From Gyrodactylus bullatarudis (lineage: Eukaryota > Platyhelminthes > Monogenea > Gyrodactylidea > Gyrodactylidae): 64,000 bases of DNA. The stretch lies in assembly GCA_012064415.1 (NCBI GenBank), contig SSNU01000247.1:90169-154168 (forward strand), in the 5' to 3' direction. The position numbers and the translations under genes were made by a program. The notes beneath the pieces were generated by a model. That model was not told the DNA's origin, ran no database searches, and saw nothing but the letters and a program-made list of their open reading frames with translations. Positions 44,215-59,084 of the stretch are shown one piece after another. The stretch's first letter is position 1, and each line of letters starts with the position of its first letter.

Positions 44215-47200
44215 TTAGGAATTATCCAACTTTGGATCGTCATTGACATTGCTGAGGCTGGGATTCAACTTCAACAGGAACGGATTGAACAGGGACTGTC
44301 CGATATTCTGGATGCTCTGAGGAAGACTTGAGTCAAACTCAAGGCCAGACGAGGAGGAAGAGCTCGACGTGGAACTAATCAAATTCTCAGGCCTTTGCTT
44401 GCCCATGGCTGTGATGAGATTGGGCAAGATTCCTTGAATTGAGTCCAAGGGGAGATCTGTACCGGAGGGCTTTGAATGAATCGATTGAAAGTGTTCAATG
44501 AGCGTTGAAAGATTGTAGGTTTCCGTGGAATTTGGACACATAATACAGGGTATCTGAAAGGTCTTTGTTTCGCCTCTCACTTCACACTGATTCAATGAGT
44601 TCCTTTCCCTTGTCTCCTTGGTCCTTTTCCGGCGTTGCCTTGTCATACACAGCTACATGATGATGATAAAATAAGATTTACTCATTATAGACTAAAAATG
44701 ACATGAAGTTTATCTCTCTATTTCTTCTTCTTCTTCATGATTATCTGTGTGTGTGTGTGTATGAGTTAAAATCTCTCACAATTAGAAAATACACTACATA
44801 CATAATTTGCATAAAATCAGATTTGTCAAGATTTTGATTTAATTAATACACCTATTAAATACATATATTTAGAGAGTTTGCATTGTAATTACTACTATTT
44901 ATTTTTTATTTCAAATCAAATGTCATCAAATTGTTGTCGTCTTATTTCTACAGAGAGTAAAAAAAATTAATTCTCAACTTCTCTTCTAAATGTAGCAGAG
45001 AGACAGATTGATAAGGAAAAATCTGTTCCAAATACTGTAGCAGTGTTTTTTTTTCATTATGACAACCATCAGCTTTGAAAAATATTCATTTTTTCTGTTG
45101 CATACAAATACACACACACGCGCGCGCGGGTACATTTACAGTATCGCTACAAATGATGTAGTTTGTACAACAATTAGTTGAAACATTTCCAAAAGGAAAT
45201 CTTTCAGGGTTGTCCCAGTCTTTTTTAGTTTATGTCCCAATCTGTATATTTGTATGCATTAATTAAATTAAAACCAATAAACTCTACTGAATACATCAAC
45301 TACACTGCTAATATTTATTACGGATAATGTAATGATATAATTTGATTAAAAAGGAAAACAATCAATAATATCCTCTTGTGATAGATATGTAAATGGAATA
45401 GAACATTCTTCTTGTCCCCCTAGTTGTAAAATTTATTTTTTATGATTTTTCATGTTTTTTTTAATGCAACTGTAAAAAATGTTGCAATTCATCAAAAAAT
45501 AATATACTTATTAGTAGGGGGATAGGAGAAAAAAAAAACAAAATTCCACCCCTACTACTACTAATCCACATTCAGACAGTCAGTCAAGTTGTTGTGAGTT
45601 GCTCATTGAAATGAAAAAATTAATGAATCTATCTTTTGTAGTATTTGTATAGTATTATTCCGGGTCAGAGGATTTCACTCGTACAAATATATGTTCTTCT
45701 TCTTCTTTTTAATCAAAAAAAACGATAATAAAATTCATTCCTATACGTATTGACAAGCCCCGGTTACATTTCTCTATCTTTCTGAAGCTTTAATTGAATA
45801 CAATTTTGGCTAGATGCATCCAAATAATAGTAATTATTATCATGTACATTGATTGTACGTATTGTATTCATTTTACATGTGAAAAAAAGATTATTATTAT
45901 TTTGTTTGTTTTCACTATCTTGCTCGAGTTTTTACATTGATGATGATAAAAAATATAATAACAATTTCGGTTCATATTATCTCTCTGCTCATATTTCTTA
46001 TGTATTGTAAAGGTGTGAATTTATCATTGTTTTTATATGAAAAAAGAAACAGAGCGCGAATTGAATATTTTTATTGCGATCTCATATCGAAGAAAGATAT
46101 CCTTAAAAACAAATTGACAAATCAGGCTTTAACTTCTATGAGGAAGGAAACTCACATTGTTTGTTATCTGACGAATGTTTGATCTTCTCAAAAGGAAGCA
46201 TGATCTCTGTACAAGGTAGGAAGCTCTCTGTTGGGCAAATGACTTTACAGTATGATGGAGAGGCTTTATTTTGATGGTGGTGTTAGAGTGGACTTGAAGC
46301 TTTCTCTGGAAATCTAGGGAATTTTTGAAGCTCTTTACATTCTTCCTTAGGGGCAATAGTTCTTTCAGTGATAAATTTAACGGAATGTGTACATTGTCTA
46401 TTTTGAAATTCTACACACAAGAACAAATCAATAGATTAAGAGGAGAAATTTGAGGCAGTCATATGTCTAGGCTAGGCTTACATTCATTTGATTATTCTTG
46501 ATAAATTGAGATATTTTAGCGGGATCGAAATTGAATCTAGTCTCGCCATCACAACTGGCTTGGTTCTGCTCCTCAGAAACTGACGAAGGCTTCTTACTAC
46601 TCTGCGACTGGCCATTATTCAAGAGGACCTCATTGAGCAAATTCTGCTGGACAAGACTCTCCAGGTTGCTGTTACTAAAGTCAAACGGGCCATTGGCTTG
46701 CATAAGGGGTCCGAGGAGGTTGTGCAGGCTTGCCTGGGCCATCTGATCCCCAGACAATAGGCCTGTGTCACATTTGAGCAACTTCTTCTTCGAAGGCTTC
46801 ATCATGCCGTCGTAGATGCCGTGCTTGTTGGCTTTGTGGGTGCGTAGAAAGTACTTGTTACAAATCCACTTGTTGCAAATGTCACACAGGACTCTCATCT
46901 GATTTGGACTTTTGCTGTTGAGCAGACTCTGTTGTTGTGAGACGGCCAATTGTGGGCTGGTTGTGTTTACATTGTTACTGGAAGATGAGTTGTTAACATT
47001 GTTACTACTACTGGCGGCATTGTTATTGAACAGGTTCAAGTTGAAACCTTGCGGCCAATTCTGGGATAGCATTAGACTAGCCGTACTGAACGTGTTTTCA
47101 CTCTGATTTTCAGGGGAATCTGATAAATCTAGATTGTTAGAGAAATTCAATAAATCTTTAAGAAGCAATGAATAAAAGAATAAACTAAAGGGCCAAACTA

Positions 47201-50200
47201 TATTAGAATTAGAGTGAAAATCTCACTATTTTGTGTGCTTTTTCTTTTTGAATAACTTTGTTTTTAACTTAAATTTTTTTTGGAGAAATGCACACGATAA
47301 ATTTTCTCATCAGATGTTCTTTTCATCAAGTAATAGTAGGTAGTAATTTTATTCATTCATTAATTCAAAATGTAATTAAATAGAGCAAAACTTTTCACAC
47401 GCAGGCCCCTTACATCAGAGTTAATAGCAATCATAATAATAACAATTGTAGAGATCACACATGTTGAAGAATTGTCATAAAAATTTTCAATAAGCAAAAG
47501 AAATATACAAGAAAGAATGACAGTGAGCCAAGAAACTTTCTCTCTCTCTCTACATTCTAATATAAATGATTGAAAAGATGGGTTCTTGCCAATGTCAAAA
47601 TGGCGTGACAAAACCAATTAAACGATACTCTCTCTTCAACATGCATATTCTCATGGTTTAATTAAACAATATAAAATATATATGCAGACCATCCCCCCTT
47701 TTTGTTTGAATGAGATCAAATATGCATATTTTTATTTCTTGTTTTTTTGTCGACCCATAAGGAAGACTGACATTATTGTTTCTTTCCTCTTTCTTCGCTA
47801 CAAGTATTCTTTACTTTTCTTTTATCGTGATGGAGGCTTGTCAAAGGACTCAACTCTCAATTAATTAATATCTCTCTATCTCTGTGTTCTTCATGTTGCC
47901 ATAGGCCATTGAAAATTCTTTTACTCTATAGTAATTTACATTTTTATTTGATAAACGAACATACTGGGACAGACTCAAGTAAACTTTGTAATGGGAGAAT
48001 AAAAAAAGAATGATAATTTTTTACTCTGGAGTAAAAATCAATAAATATTCAATTACAGGGGACATCATTTTGAAAAAAGGGGAATATTTTTATTTCATTT
48101 TTTTTATTAATATTTAATAATAGAATTCCAGACTGAATACGAGTAATGCTGTATTATCACTCCAGAAAGGAAAGAGAGGTAAATTTCCATTGACTAATTC
48201 ATTACTTACTTACATTACACACCTTGAAATGTTTGAAGAGGAGAGATATACTACATTTAATAATAATATTATTATTATCATTATCAGTTATGAGTAATAA
48301 TGACCGTATCCTAATGTATATACAGATAGATGGATGTAGAGGGAGTCTTTATTGATTGGAATCGAAATTCTCTCTCGATTGATAGAGAGTAAAACTATAC
48401 TTTTAATGATCTCACAACACACACGTGTCATGTCCATTGTCCCATCCCCTCACAACTCACTCATTTATGAGTTGACCCGTGAAGAAGAAGAAAAGATTTT
48501 CGTAATTAATGGAAAAAAAGTATGCGAGAAAATATTGATACATTCGAACTGGTTGGGTGTAAATGAGAAATATACAACGTAGTAATGTAATATGGCATAG
48601 CAACACTCACTAGATCCGAAACCTTTATTGTTTACTAAGGTCTCTTTTGCCTGAGTCATATCAGGAAGTTTCTCCTGCTGTTGTTGTTGCTGTGGTTCAT
48701 CATCTTGCCCGGAAAGATTGGCCTTTAGAGTGCACAAGATGAACATGGGATCAGTTATCGATAGGGAATGGACCTGACACAAATGTCCTGGTAGTAGGAA
48801 CTTGATACCGACATTAACACCACACAGGGGACATATTGTTTTACTGGTAATTCCATTGAACTTCTTTTCGTTGCCCTCCATGAAAGACTTGAGGAACTCT
48901 TGAGCCGGATTGATGGGAATCTTTTTATCTGCTGTCTCGTGGTCTATGGTCTTTCCAGTAGTAGTATCTGGAGTGAAATCCTCATCCATTTTGGCAGAGT
49001 CGCCTAGCGCCATGGGAATTGGCTGGTCAGTCTGCTTAGTGGGTATTGTAGGGGATGATGATGACGTCTCATTGATGTCCTCCCTCTGGGAATGATTCAG
49101 ATCAGTGCCATTCCTACCCAGGGAGTTGTTACTCGTGTCATTTTGAGATATCCCGTGGACTTTGAATTTGTGAGTTCGCAAAAAGTATTTGTTGCAAAGC
49201 TCCTTCTTGCAGAGTTCACAAGTGACACGATCGGCTAGCTTAGCAGCAGCCATACTGGACTTAAAGCTGTCCATGTTGGTACCGGATGGCCTGGACGATT
49301 TATTTACAGGTAAGTCACTAGGACTCTCGTTATTCGAATGTTCATCAGTTTCATTTGATGTTGAGTTGCTGTTGTTGTTGTTAAGACTAAACTTGGTCTG
49401 GAGTATCTCGGAGATGTTGCTCAGGCTATCTGGACCTAGTTTGACCTGTGGATTCTTGGCGTTGTAATGGGCAAAGATTTTAGCAATATTCGGAATCATC
49501 GACAGGGGACTCTGTTTGAAGAGGCTCAGAGCGTCAGGTTCGCCGATTTCGCAGCTCCCATCATTCTGTTCATCGCCAGTAGTCATTTTCGGAGTGGAAC
49601 TGCACTTGGTCAGACTCCCGGCCAGAGAGGAAGGATTGAAAGAATTGTTGTTATTATTATTGTTATAATTTGAAGATGATTCTCGACGTCTAGCTATGGA
49701 GAAGGGCTCTGACTGGATTCCATGAACATCCTGCTTATGCTTTCTCAGGTAATACTTGTTGCAAAAGTGCTTCTGACACAAATTACAAAAGTCATCATCG
49801 CCCTTGGTCTGGTTGTTCTGAAGGGACTTTTCCTCGTCACCAGAGCCCACCTGAAAACCTTGATTCATCTCAGCCTTGTTGCTGGTTATCTTTGATGGGG
49901 ATGTTCCTGGCATTGCTGATGGTGTTGAAGAGCTCATGGACTGGAAGAAGGGTAGGCTGAGGACATTCTTTTCATTGTCTCCATTCTCGGCTCCACTGTC
50001 AACTCTACCATGTTGTGGATCGTTACTATTATAAACATTGTTGTTCAATGAGAGGCGACTATTGAAACTCGGCAGGGAACTAAAGATCTTTAAGGGGTCC
50101 ATCATACGCATCGATATGGGACTCATTGTATTCAGGTTCTCCTTGGATTGAACGAAATAATTCGATGTTGAAAGTGATATATTATTCGTCTCCTTTACAG

Positions 50201-50204
50201 ACAT
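44215..50204 (-). CDS. C2H2-type zinc-finger protein with CNKYFLRTHK fingers
   Basis: Four exons, 48611-50204, 46482-47155, 46156-46410 and 44215-44652, encode 986 residues in one consistent frame. Fingers 1, 2 and 4, at residues about 140-161, 329-350 and 622-642, share C-x2-C-x4-CNKYFLRTHK-x3-HGI. The extra Cys and the HGI end are unusual. Finger 3 (about 458-479, CPLCGVNVGIKFLLPGH) and finger 5 (about 877-902, CIMCPNSTETYNL) are divergent. Between them lie low-complexity Asn, Ser and Gln tracts (including NNNNNNN and QQQQQQ). Exon 4 opens with a basic RQRRKRTKE, a likely nuclear signal. It is probably a DNA-binding regulator. I cannot name an ortholog. Introns of about 1.5 kb and a large noncoding flank fit a developmentally regulated gene (inference). 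Confidence 0.82.
44653..46155 (-). other. 1.5-kb intron 3 of the zinc-finger gene
   Basis: It holds a TG run near 44745, a compound CACACACACGCGCGCGCG run near 45109-45128 and CTT-rich stretches. No coding sequence is recognised. Confidence 0.55.
47156..48610 (-). other. 1.45-kb intron 1 of the zinc-finger gene
   Basis: AT-rich with CT runs (near 47540 and 47870) and an (AAT)n stretch near 48262. No coding sequence is recognised. Confidence 0.55.
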
Positions 50205-53200
50205 ACTTTATCCTAATGGGTTTGATGTGTGCGTGTGTGAATGTATTGAATAAATCCGTTGTTGTTGTTACAATTTTGGTAAAGTGTGACCGACTAAAAT
50301 GTAAAAGAGAAAAAATAATGGTTTATAACTTTTGGTTTTCATTTCATAAATTCTGATTTGTTTTCGTGTACTCTCAAGGTGTCAAAGAGTCTAGTTTTTT
50401 TTATACTTTTCAAAAGAAAACATAAATTTTGTACGTCAGTTCTCATTACAAAGAACACCTCTAGAAGAGAAACCGCTTACTGAGTAATAATAGACACAGA
50501 CTGTCACTGTATAATATTATACCATGAGTGTACATTGTCACTTTCTTCTCTATAAACATGATAATACTAATACTAATAATAATTAATTAGATTGTTATTT
50601 TTATTTTAAATGAAAAAATATGCATGGTACACTCACAAACCGAGTCAAAATAAATGAAAAAATAATTACAAGAGTGAAACAAACTGGTTCTTTCAAATAC
50701 ATACAAAAAAAAGTAAAGATCATTTACTACAGATGAATGAGTTATTCTGTACGTAGGTATAACTGTATAGAATTGTATAATTTCCATGAAGTGAATTGAC
50801 AAAAATTCAGTACATTTCTTTTAAAAAACTAAAGAAAAATTGGAGATAAAAGTGTGTAGATAGAGTTGTATTCATTCTGCACAGTTGTTGCAAACTTTAA
50901 ATTACAACACATTTTTTTACAAAATAATTTATAATATGTTTTTAAAAAATTTTATGTTTCTCCTAACCAGAAGTGAGAAGTGAAATTCTTCATGCTGATT
51001 CTTATCAGTGTTTTCTTCTTATACCAACATGCAGACTCTGATAATATAATGCAGAGGGAAGCCTATTATTGTCCATTTATCGATTATTTTTGAATAATAA
51101 TAATAATCGGGCATTTATCTTTTTTGAATTCATTTTTCACTCCCTCTCTGACACAAAAAAGCAAGCAGTTTTGAATAAACAGTGTCCATCATTTATCATT
51201 TAGACTGGTGCCGGGGCAAGTCTCTCTAGAAGACGCTCAAGAATAAAAGGAACAGGTTTTCTCAATGGAATGAATGGATAAACAAAAATTAATCAAACTT
51301 TATAGTACTATATATAGTTTTTTATCAGCCTCTATTGTGCTATAGACATTCTCAAACTCAAGGGGAACAGGAAGTAGGGTTTTATAAATGTCGCGTACTT
51401 GTTTAAAATGTTAATAGCTTTTCAATATATGCCCCTCTGAGCGTGTGTGAGTGTTTGCTCTTACTATAGTGGATAGGTGTTTGTTTTTAATTCAGTCAAG
51501 AAGTGGTTCCTGGAATGTTTTTTTATTATTCCTCTAAATAGCAAAAATTATCTTTTTGATTTGAAGTTTTTTTTATTTAGGAACAAACTTAATCTGGCAA
51601 AGTAATCTAGAATAAATAAGGGGGTAGGGAGAATTTACGTCATGTGAGAAATGTAATAATAATTAATTTCTATATTCTCTCAAGACGAAGAAGAAAAAAG
51701 AGAGATTGTAACAAAACAAAAGTTTAATCCCTTCTCAAAAAATACATGAGAATCTCATTGAGGAATACTCTAATCTTTCCCCGTTAGCTAATCTTTAAGA
51801 AATTTCATCATGTAACAAAATTTGTATATCTAAAGGCAACAAATCTATAAACTCCTCGACACACAGTAAAATAAAGATGATCTTCCGGTCCCTCTCCATC
51901 CGCGTTACTAGTCCCAATTTACTTGGTATGCCAATTCTTCTATCTTTTTGTTGTTTTTTAGACACACAAGAACAAAAGAAGCATATTGACAAAAAAACAT
52001 CCAGTAGAGGAATAAACCAAGATATCTAAGAATTCAATTAGAGAATAGCGTGTCCTATGAATGCATCACGTTCCATTTCTCTCTCTCTCTATTTCACACT
52101 TAAATACATCCCAAAACAGGTAAATTGAAAAAAAATATAAATTCATTTTCAGAAAAAAAAACTTTCCCTCTAATTAAGACAGACTCTCTGATAATGCAAC
52201 AAGGAGACGGGCATGTTCTTGTATCTCCACATGGTTATTATTGACAAATGATGATTTTGGATGAAAAAAGTATTTTTTATTTGTTTACATGAGAAAGTGA
52301 GAGATAGGGGTAAAAAGTCATACCGAAGGTAACCTCTTACACTAAACTACTCGAGTCCACAAACAGAACAGAGAGAGAGAGTCACATCTCGCCAATGTTG
52401 ATAGCGTAATAAATTACATTGTGTTGAGTTATTACATGATTCTTGTTTTTTACTACTCCTGCTGCCACAATGAACAATTCCATATTACTACTACTACTGT
52501 ATTTGAATGTTAAATTAACCTCCCAGATTATCATTATTATAAATATAGAGGGGTTTAGGGGGTGAAAGAAAACATGTAGTCCATAAATCGCAAAAGAACC
52601 AATGTCTAAATATTGCATGTATTTCTTAATTTTTTTTCGCCGAGGAAAAAAAGTTATTTATAATCATTATAAAATCAGAAGGGGATATATATATCTGTGT
52701 GTAATAAAAGTGATGTTACATTGTGCAGGCTGAGAGGAGAAGGCGAGACCGATTCCCATCCCAAGACCGAAAAAAACACTCACACATGTGTGTCGTAAAA
52801 CTAATAAAACATTGCCATTCATCTTTATTATTATTATTATGTATTATTGGCTTCTTATTCGGAGACATTGCCATATCTGAAGTCTGTACTCTCTCATAAT
52901 TTACCAATAGGAATATCGAAATTTTAAAATCCACGCCAAAATTATTCAATGAATTTTTCTACTATAATTACTATTATATATTTGAAGAAGGGTAAAAACC
53001 GTAATTTTTTCCCCTCTCTAGCAACAAAATTGCCAAAAAGAATCCACCAACTTTGGTCTAATCCATCTCTTTCACTCTCTTCAAGTTTACCTTTTTGACT
53101 GCTAGGAGAAACATGTTTTCATAAGAATATGTAGTTTTTCAAAAAAAAATAAATAATACAATAATTTATAAAAAAAACTAACACCATGGCCAACTAATGA

Positions 53201-56200
53201 TTATGGTTGGAAGAGTGAGTGAAATGTTTTCTGACACTAAAAGAAGAAGAAGAAGTGTTACTGATGAAAGCTACCTTCTTCTCCACATAGAGAACTGTAA
53301 AACACAACTTTAACACGCTGGCAACAAGAGATAGGGAAACAGGCAACCAGTGAAATTTCTTGACTAAACAAACATAATAATAACATCCCCATCCAATGTC
53401 GGAACTTGGGAAGTGAAGTAAAAGGGAGAGCAAGTGAAAGATGCCAAAAGATTCCCTTGCCTAGAACGGGGAAAATCAAGAAAAACATGGAAACATTTAT
53501 CCATTTTTCATACAAACATTACTTATTTTTTCTTTAAAATACAAAATACTATAATATGATCTTGATAAGAAGAAGAATGATGATGAATAAGGGAAAAAGC
53601 AGGTCTTTTCGAGAATGCTAAAAAACACACACACTTTACACATTCAAATTAAAATATTCTCTCTAAATGCCATTATGTATTAAAACAATTTCATTGCATT
53701 TATAAGAAAAAGAAGAAAAAGTAAAAAAGAACCTAGAGAAACAACATCATCATGTCAAGTTTGAGAGATAGGCAAGACTTTCCATGTTGTTCCTCAGATG
53801 TTGCTTTTCATCCAATGACGATGTCATCATGATGTAGTTAATGAGTTGCCGGGGCACAAAGGCAATTGCTATTATTAATCTTGGTTGTGTGATTGCATAT
53901 TCCATAATAATAATAATAATAAAAATAATTTGATTTGTTTTGAAGCCCAATCATCCTTATCATGGCCTCAATAACAAAAAAAAGTATACAACCAAGTACA
54001 CACTTGAAGGAAAACTGGCATATTTTTGTTTCTCTCAAAAACTTCAAGAGGGAATTCATTGCCCGAGTACACTAATATGGAGTAATTATTTACTATTATC
54101 ATCATTATTTCATGGTTCCTCTAAAAAATTATCCCCTTTAGGGCATCATCAAAGCCACTCAATCTCGATTCCCTTCCCCAGATTAACAGGAGAGAAAAAA
54201 CTCACAATTCAAAATTGGCTAATGTAGAAAAAATATCCGTTAGTTTCCCTCCAACAGGTTTGACATGAAATGATCGTTCTCTTGTCTCTTTTTGCTGTTG
54301 TTGATCTTTGGTCTTGGGAGAATAAAAATTGAGGTGAGCAAAATTAATCGCGTCCGCGCGCGCGCACTCCTTCGTATGCAAGTCAGTGAAAAAAATAAAA
54401 ATTTATTTTTAAAACTGTATATAATATACAGAGATGGAATATTGTAGCATATATAGGAGGAGGATAGTCTTCTTGTATTTGATTTGAAAAATAGATTCAA
54501 AATTTTCAAAATATATATCCGATATGAATAAAAAATTTTATCAAGTCTCTCTCACTCTTGTGCTATATATCTTTCTTGTGTATATATCATTTAATATTTT
54601 TTTCAAAAACTAAACATAGATAGAGATGTGGAATAGACGAGTGAAAAATCTATTCTCGATATACACACAGGATATATGCACATCTTTTTTCATTTTCATT
54701 TTTTTTAATGAAAAAAATAAACGGGGTAGGGTGGGGGAATAAATGAATTTTATTTTATTTTATTAATTTTACAAATTCAGAATATGAATGAAAGACAGAG
54801 ATAGAATGGGGGTAGAGAGGAAGACATGTGATAATGTGAGAGCATACACTTGGTATATATGCACGGGTATATGCAGATTGTATATGGCCGTGTATTTTTG
54901 TCAGCCAATCCGCATACAGTAATATATCCTATCTCTACATTTTATTGGATAGTTTTTATTCATCTTGAAACTACATCGACTGTTGTTGTATTAGAGAAAT
55001 TATCATGATCTCTATGTGAAAATTTACTTTTAAACACATAAAAAACTTTGATATGCATTGCATAGATAGATAAATAAAAATGGATATGAATCGAATTAAC
55101 ATAATGAGAAATTTATTCACAAAAAACTACAATCTATTTTTCGATATCACTTGTTTAAATTAAAATTTTCATTGAAACTAAAATGTTTCAATCAAATTTG
55201 TAATTCACATAGATTATTTTTATTTATTCTTATCTAATTACGCTATTTGGTTTTTTTCAACAACAACAAAAAAACAAGTGGTGTGCACACGTTTTGCACG
55301 TGATCTAATCTGGGTTTATTATTGGCCCGAATGTTTGTATGGGGGTCGGTCAGATAAAAACGAAAGAGAGACAGCGATATAATAAACAAACAGAAGATTA
55401 GATTGTGTAATCTTTAATTTTTTTAATTATCAAAGTCTAAGATCATTAAAATTACAATATAATTTTGCTATTGTTTAATTAATTAGTATTAAATTTAAAA
55501 ACATCTATCATTGGCTCGGATAAATTAAATTTAAAACGAGAAGAAAAAGAAGAAGAAGAAGCTACCCTCGTGCGCATAATACCAACAAAAAGCAGAAGGG
55601 AATTTTAGTTTTTGAATTTTAAAATTTCATTTCTCTCACTCCTTCGTTCATACACACACACACAGACAAATAAACATACCAACGTGTACACACGAATATA
55701 TACACGATAATATATTGTGTCGTTGTGTATAGTAGTAGTAGAAATATAGAAATTCTTACCCCAGAGAGATCTCTACCTCTTTTGTAGGTGTGCATATTTT
55801 TCTTCATCTTTAGCATCCTCATTAGAGACTAGTTTTTTTTTCATTTGAATTTCAGTGTAAAGTGAAAATAAAATTCAAAAAAATAAAAATTTCGCGTAGG
55901 CGTCAGTCATAGTGGGTGTGTGTATTTCCCCACCACCAGGCCAAGATTTTGCCTCTCTTGCATCATATCAAGTTGAATATATATCGGATAGCAGATTAAT
56001 TGACTTTTTTTAATTCTTGCGTTCTCTTTTCCTCTTTAGAGTTTTACATAGGGAAAAAATGGAAAAAGTCAAAAATTGTCTCAAGATACGATCGGCAAAT
56101 GTGATTTATTCGAATTGACAAAAGTAGGAAAGAACGAAAGAAAGAAAAAAACAAGAGAAAAGTATTATAAAGAGAATAATAATTTCATTTAATTTATTTA

Positions 56201-58975
56201 TTATACAGTACAAATATTACTAAAAACACGCTTGCATGCACACTTTGAATGTATCCTTCTTCTATATGTGTTAGTAATTTAATTAGTAAAAAAGGGAAAT
56301 ACTGTATATTATAGAAGAGAACATGCTAAACACACTTATTATTGCTCATTCCTTTTCCATCTCAAAAGTGTATTTCAGAATGCATTTGATTCAAGTTGAA
56401 TACAAAATTATAACAATGTTACAGTTTTTTACCTCTATCACGAAATTTGAGTGTAATTTAATTTTTGATTTTACTATTTTTTCAATGAATATTTCATTCT
56501 CGATTCGGATTGGTAGAGAGATTAGAATGAATCATTTTTTTTTCGACATGCTTAATTTAATTTTTACACATCACCCTCCATACCATTGGTCAGATTAATC
56601 AGTTAACGTTTCTCTAATCTCCTCCAACCGAGGTAATTTTATCGATTTAGTCAAACCTGTTTGATTACCAACAATCCATTTTCTTGTGAGTCTCTCCTCT
56701 TATATTTTACAATTTACATGATTTCTTTTTTCAAATCCCACTCTCTAAAATATCCAATTATTATAAAGATGCTTCTCAAATTTATTTTTCCATTGAATTT
56801 GTTTACCTTGGAGATAAACTTTACAAACTATGTGTAGTACATATGAGAAGAGAAATTTGTAAATTGAGAATATTGTTTGATCTAGGAATAAAATGGGGGA
56901 AAAAATAGAAAGAGAAAATAGAAAGAGACGATGTTCTGTGTAATATTATTCTTGACATGCCTTTCAGCTATTTAGTAAAAGGAAAAGAGAGATGCAGCAA
57001 CTTTACAGTATATATTCTTTCATCTCTTTTAGAATATTCTTTTTTTTCATTTTTCAATTCTTCATTCAACTCTCTCTCTTTCTCTCTCTGAAAAGAAATT
57101 TTATTTACATTTCACTTATCAGAATAATAATAAATACAGTAAATAAAGTAAAAGTCCTGACAACAACAACAACAAGTACTTAGATTTGGGACATTTTTCC
57201 CTCTTTATACTTAATTTCTCTCTTATCTTCTATCTTCTGTACTTTCTTTCGCAGTGTAGTCAATGTGTGTGTGTGTGAGGTGAATATGTTGCCTTCTCTC
57301 AGTCCAGAGATGAGGAAGAAGGATACTTGTCTCGAATTCAAAATCCATCTACGAAAAATAAATAAAATTCCATGAATTAAAGCTCTCTTATCCAGTTTTA
57401 TATGGTGTATTTATAGTTTATTCAGTCCCTCCTGATAGACGAATGTAAACTCTATCTCTTTTTTTGGTGCAAAAGATGGATAAAGAAATAATCAATTTAT
57501 CATTTGATACACTGTGTAGTGGAAAATGAAAGTAAAAATGAAGGTTTATATCGATCTTTTTGAGAGGACAGAACTACGCCACAAACACCTATAGACAAAA
57601 AATAATATCTCCCTAAATCTTGAGGAATTCTTTAGCAATCGAATTAGTTCATTTAAAGCTTTGTATCTGTTACAGTGAATCGTAGAAATCCCTGTCCAAT
57701 TGAGTTATTCTTACAAATCACATGACCTATCATGATCAGTACATCAAGAGAAGAATTTTGGACTTGAATTCAGTAATTCGTAAGAAACTTCCACACGATT
57801 CAGGGTAAGATGTATTTTGGGCATTCGAGGTTCTCAATAGGATCTAGATACTACGTTCAATCCCCAACTATCATGGCTAATAGGAGATTTTTCCTATTAA
57901 AAAGAGTTTACTATTAGATTTCATTGAAACTTGTAAACTATATTAACTATGTATTACGAATAATCCCCACAGAACCTCTTATGCTCAAGTTACTTTTTGA
58001 CCCAATTTCTCTTCCCTCTCATATTTCCGAATGGGTATTTTGAAGAGGGTGTTTTTATTTGTATTTTTTTCTTCGTGACCTTGATCTCATTACTAGAGAT
58101 GTGGGTAGAGATGGTGGGATATAAAAATGATGTGTAAATTCGGATCTTTATTGTTTTTAATAGACCATGGTTCACTTACTAATCTTATCATAAAATTAAC
58201 AACAACGAAGATCCCCAGGAGAAGATGGTTTTTTTATGGAGTTATTTTTTTTAGTAAAATTACACTTTCAAGTGTTTCACACATAAAAAAACCTTGCCGG
58301 AAAACTTTTTTTTATTTCGAATAATTTCTGCACACAAGAATCGTTCTTTTGTGATATTTTCTATCCTTGTCAATTCTCTCTACAATATATGCAATAAAAG
58401 TTATACATTATTTTGGGTGAAAGATGAAAACAAAAAACTAGGTGTGCAGTTATCTAGTACAAATAAAACCATTTTGTTTAGAAGGGAAAATAATATTTTG
58501 TATTTTCTCCCAGAACTCGGGTTTATTATGATTATTCTTTGTATGAAAACGGTTTCAAAAGGAATTATCTTGGAAGAATAAGTCCCGTCTGTCAATCAAA
58601 AATCACTGGATTATCTGGTATTATAACGTATTTGTTTTTATCGAAATATATAAATGCAAAATCTCTATATGGTCAAAAGAATGGAGACTTTCTCAGGCAA
58701 ATCTCGTCAGATTATGCCATCTAAAGCTAGGAAAACGGGCAACTTTTAAGGTTAGAATTTTTTTCATTACAAATTAAAAATTGATAGAAATAATTTCACA
58801 TCCATAGATAACAAAGAATTCCCAATTTTTGCAAACTTTGAAGCAATAAATGAAATCCTTCTACATCATTTTGATTCTGACTCAGGATTTATTTAGGAAT
58901 AGTTGGATTCAGGTCATTCTTCACTGATTATGCTTTCATACCACGTCTTTGTCCACTTATTCGTTTCAATTTTAA
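50205..58975. other. 8.8-kb gene-free region upstream of the zinc-finger gene
   Basis: All open frames here are short and low in complexity, so I support no gene. Microsatellites recur: GA and CT runs (52078, 52370, 57075), CA/TG runs (55655, 57262), ATT/AAT runs (52825, 53905) and a short CGCGCGCGC near 54355. Scattered AT-rich stretches resemble ordinary noncoding DNA. The first part should contain the promoter of the zinc-finger gene. No tRNA or other RNA gene is recognised. Confidence 0.55.
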
Positions 58976-59084
58976 TTAACCCTTTGAAACCAAGAGAAGG
59001 ATTTTTACGCCAAGATTTACAGATTCAGAATACACTGATAGCGAAGATGAGATATTTTTCCAAAAATACTTATTTTTAGTTCAG

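Noticed and set aside
45109..45128. CACACACACGCGCGCGCG tract
   Set aside because: It is a compound dinucleotide microsatellite. Z-DNA potential is possible, but there is no evidence of function.
46129..46356. Alternative reading of zinc-finger exon 3 containing CKVICPTESFLPC, resembling a zinc knuckle
   Set aside because: That frame does not fit the phase-0 splice sites on both sides, whereas the NFKIDNVHIPLNLSL frame joins exons 2 and 4 cleanly.
53194..53515. Overlapping 79- and 85-codon minus-strand frames
   Set aside because: Two overlapping frames of similar length, no homology, and microsatellite-derived segments. They are probably random in noncoding DNA.
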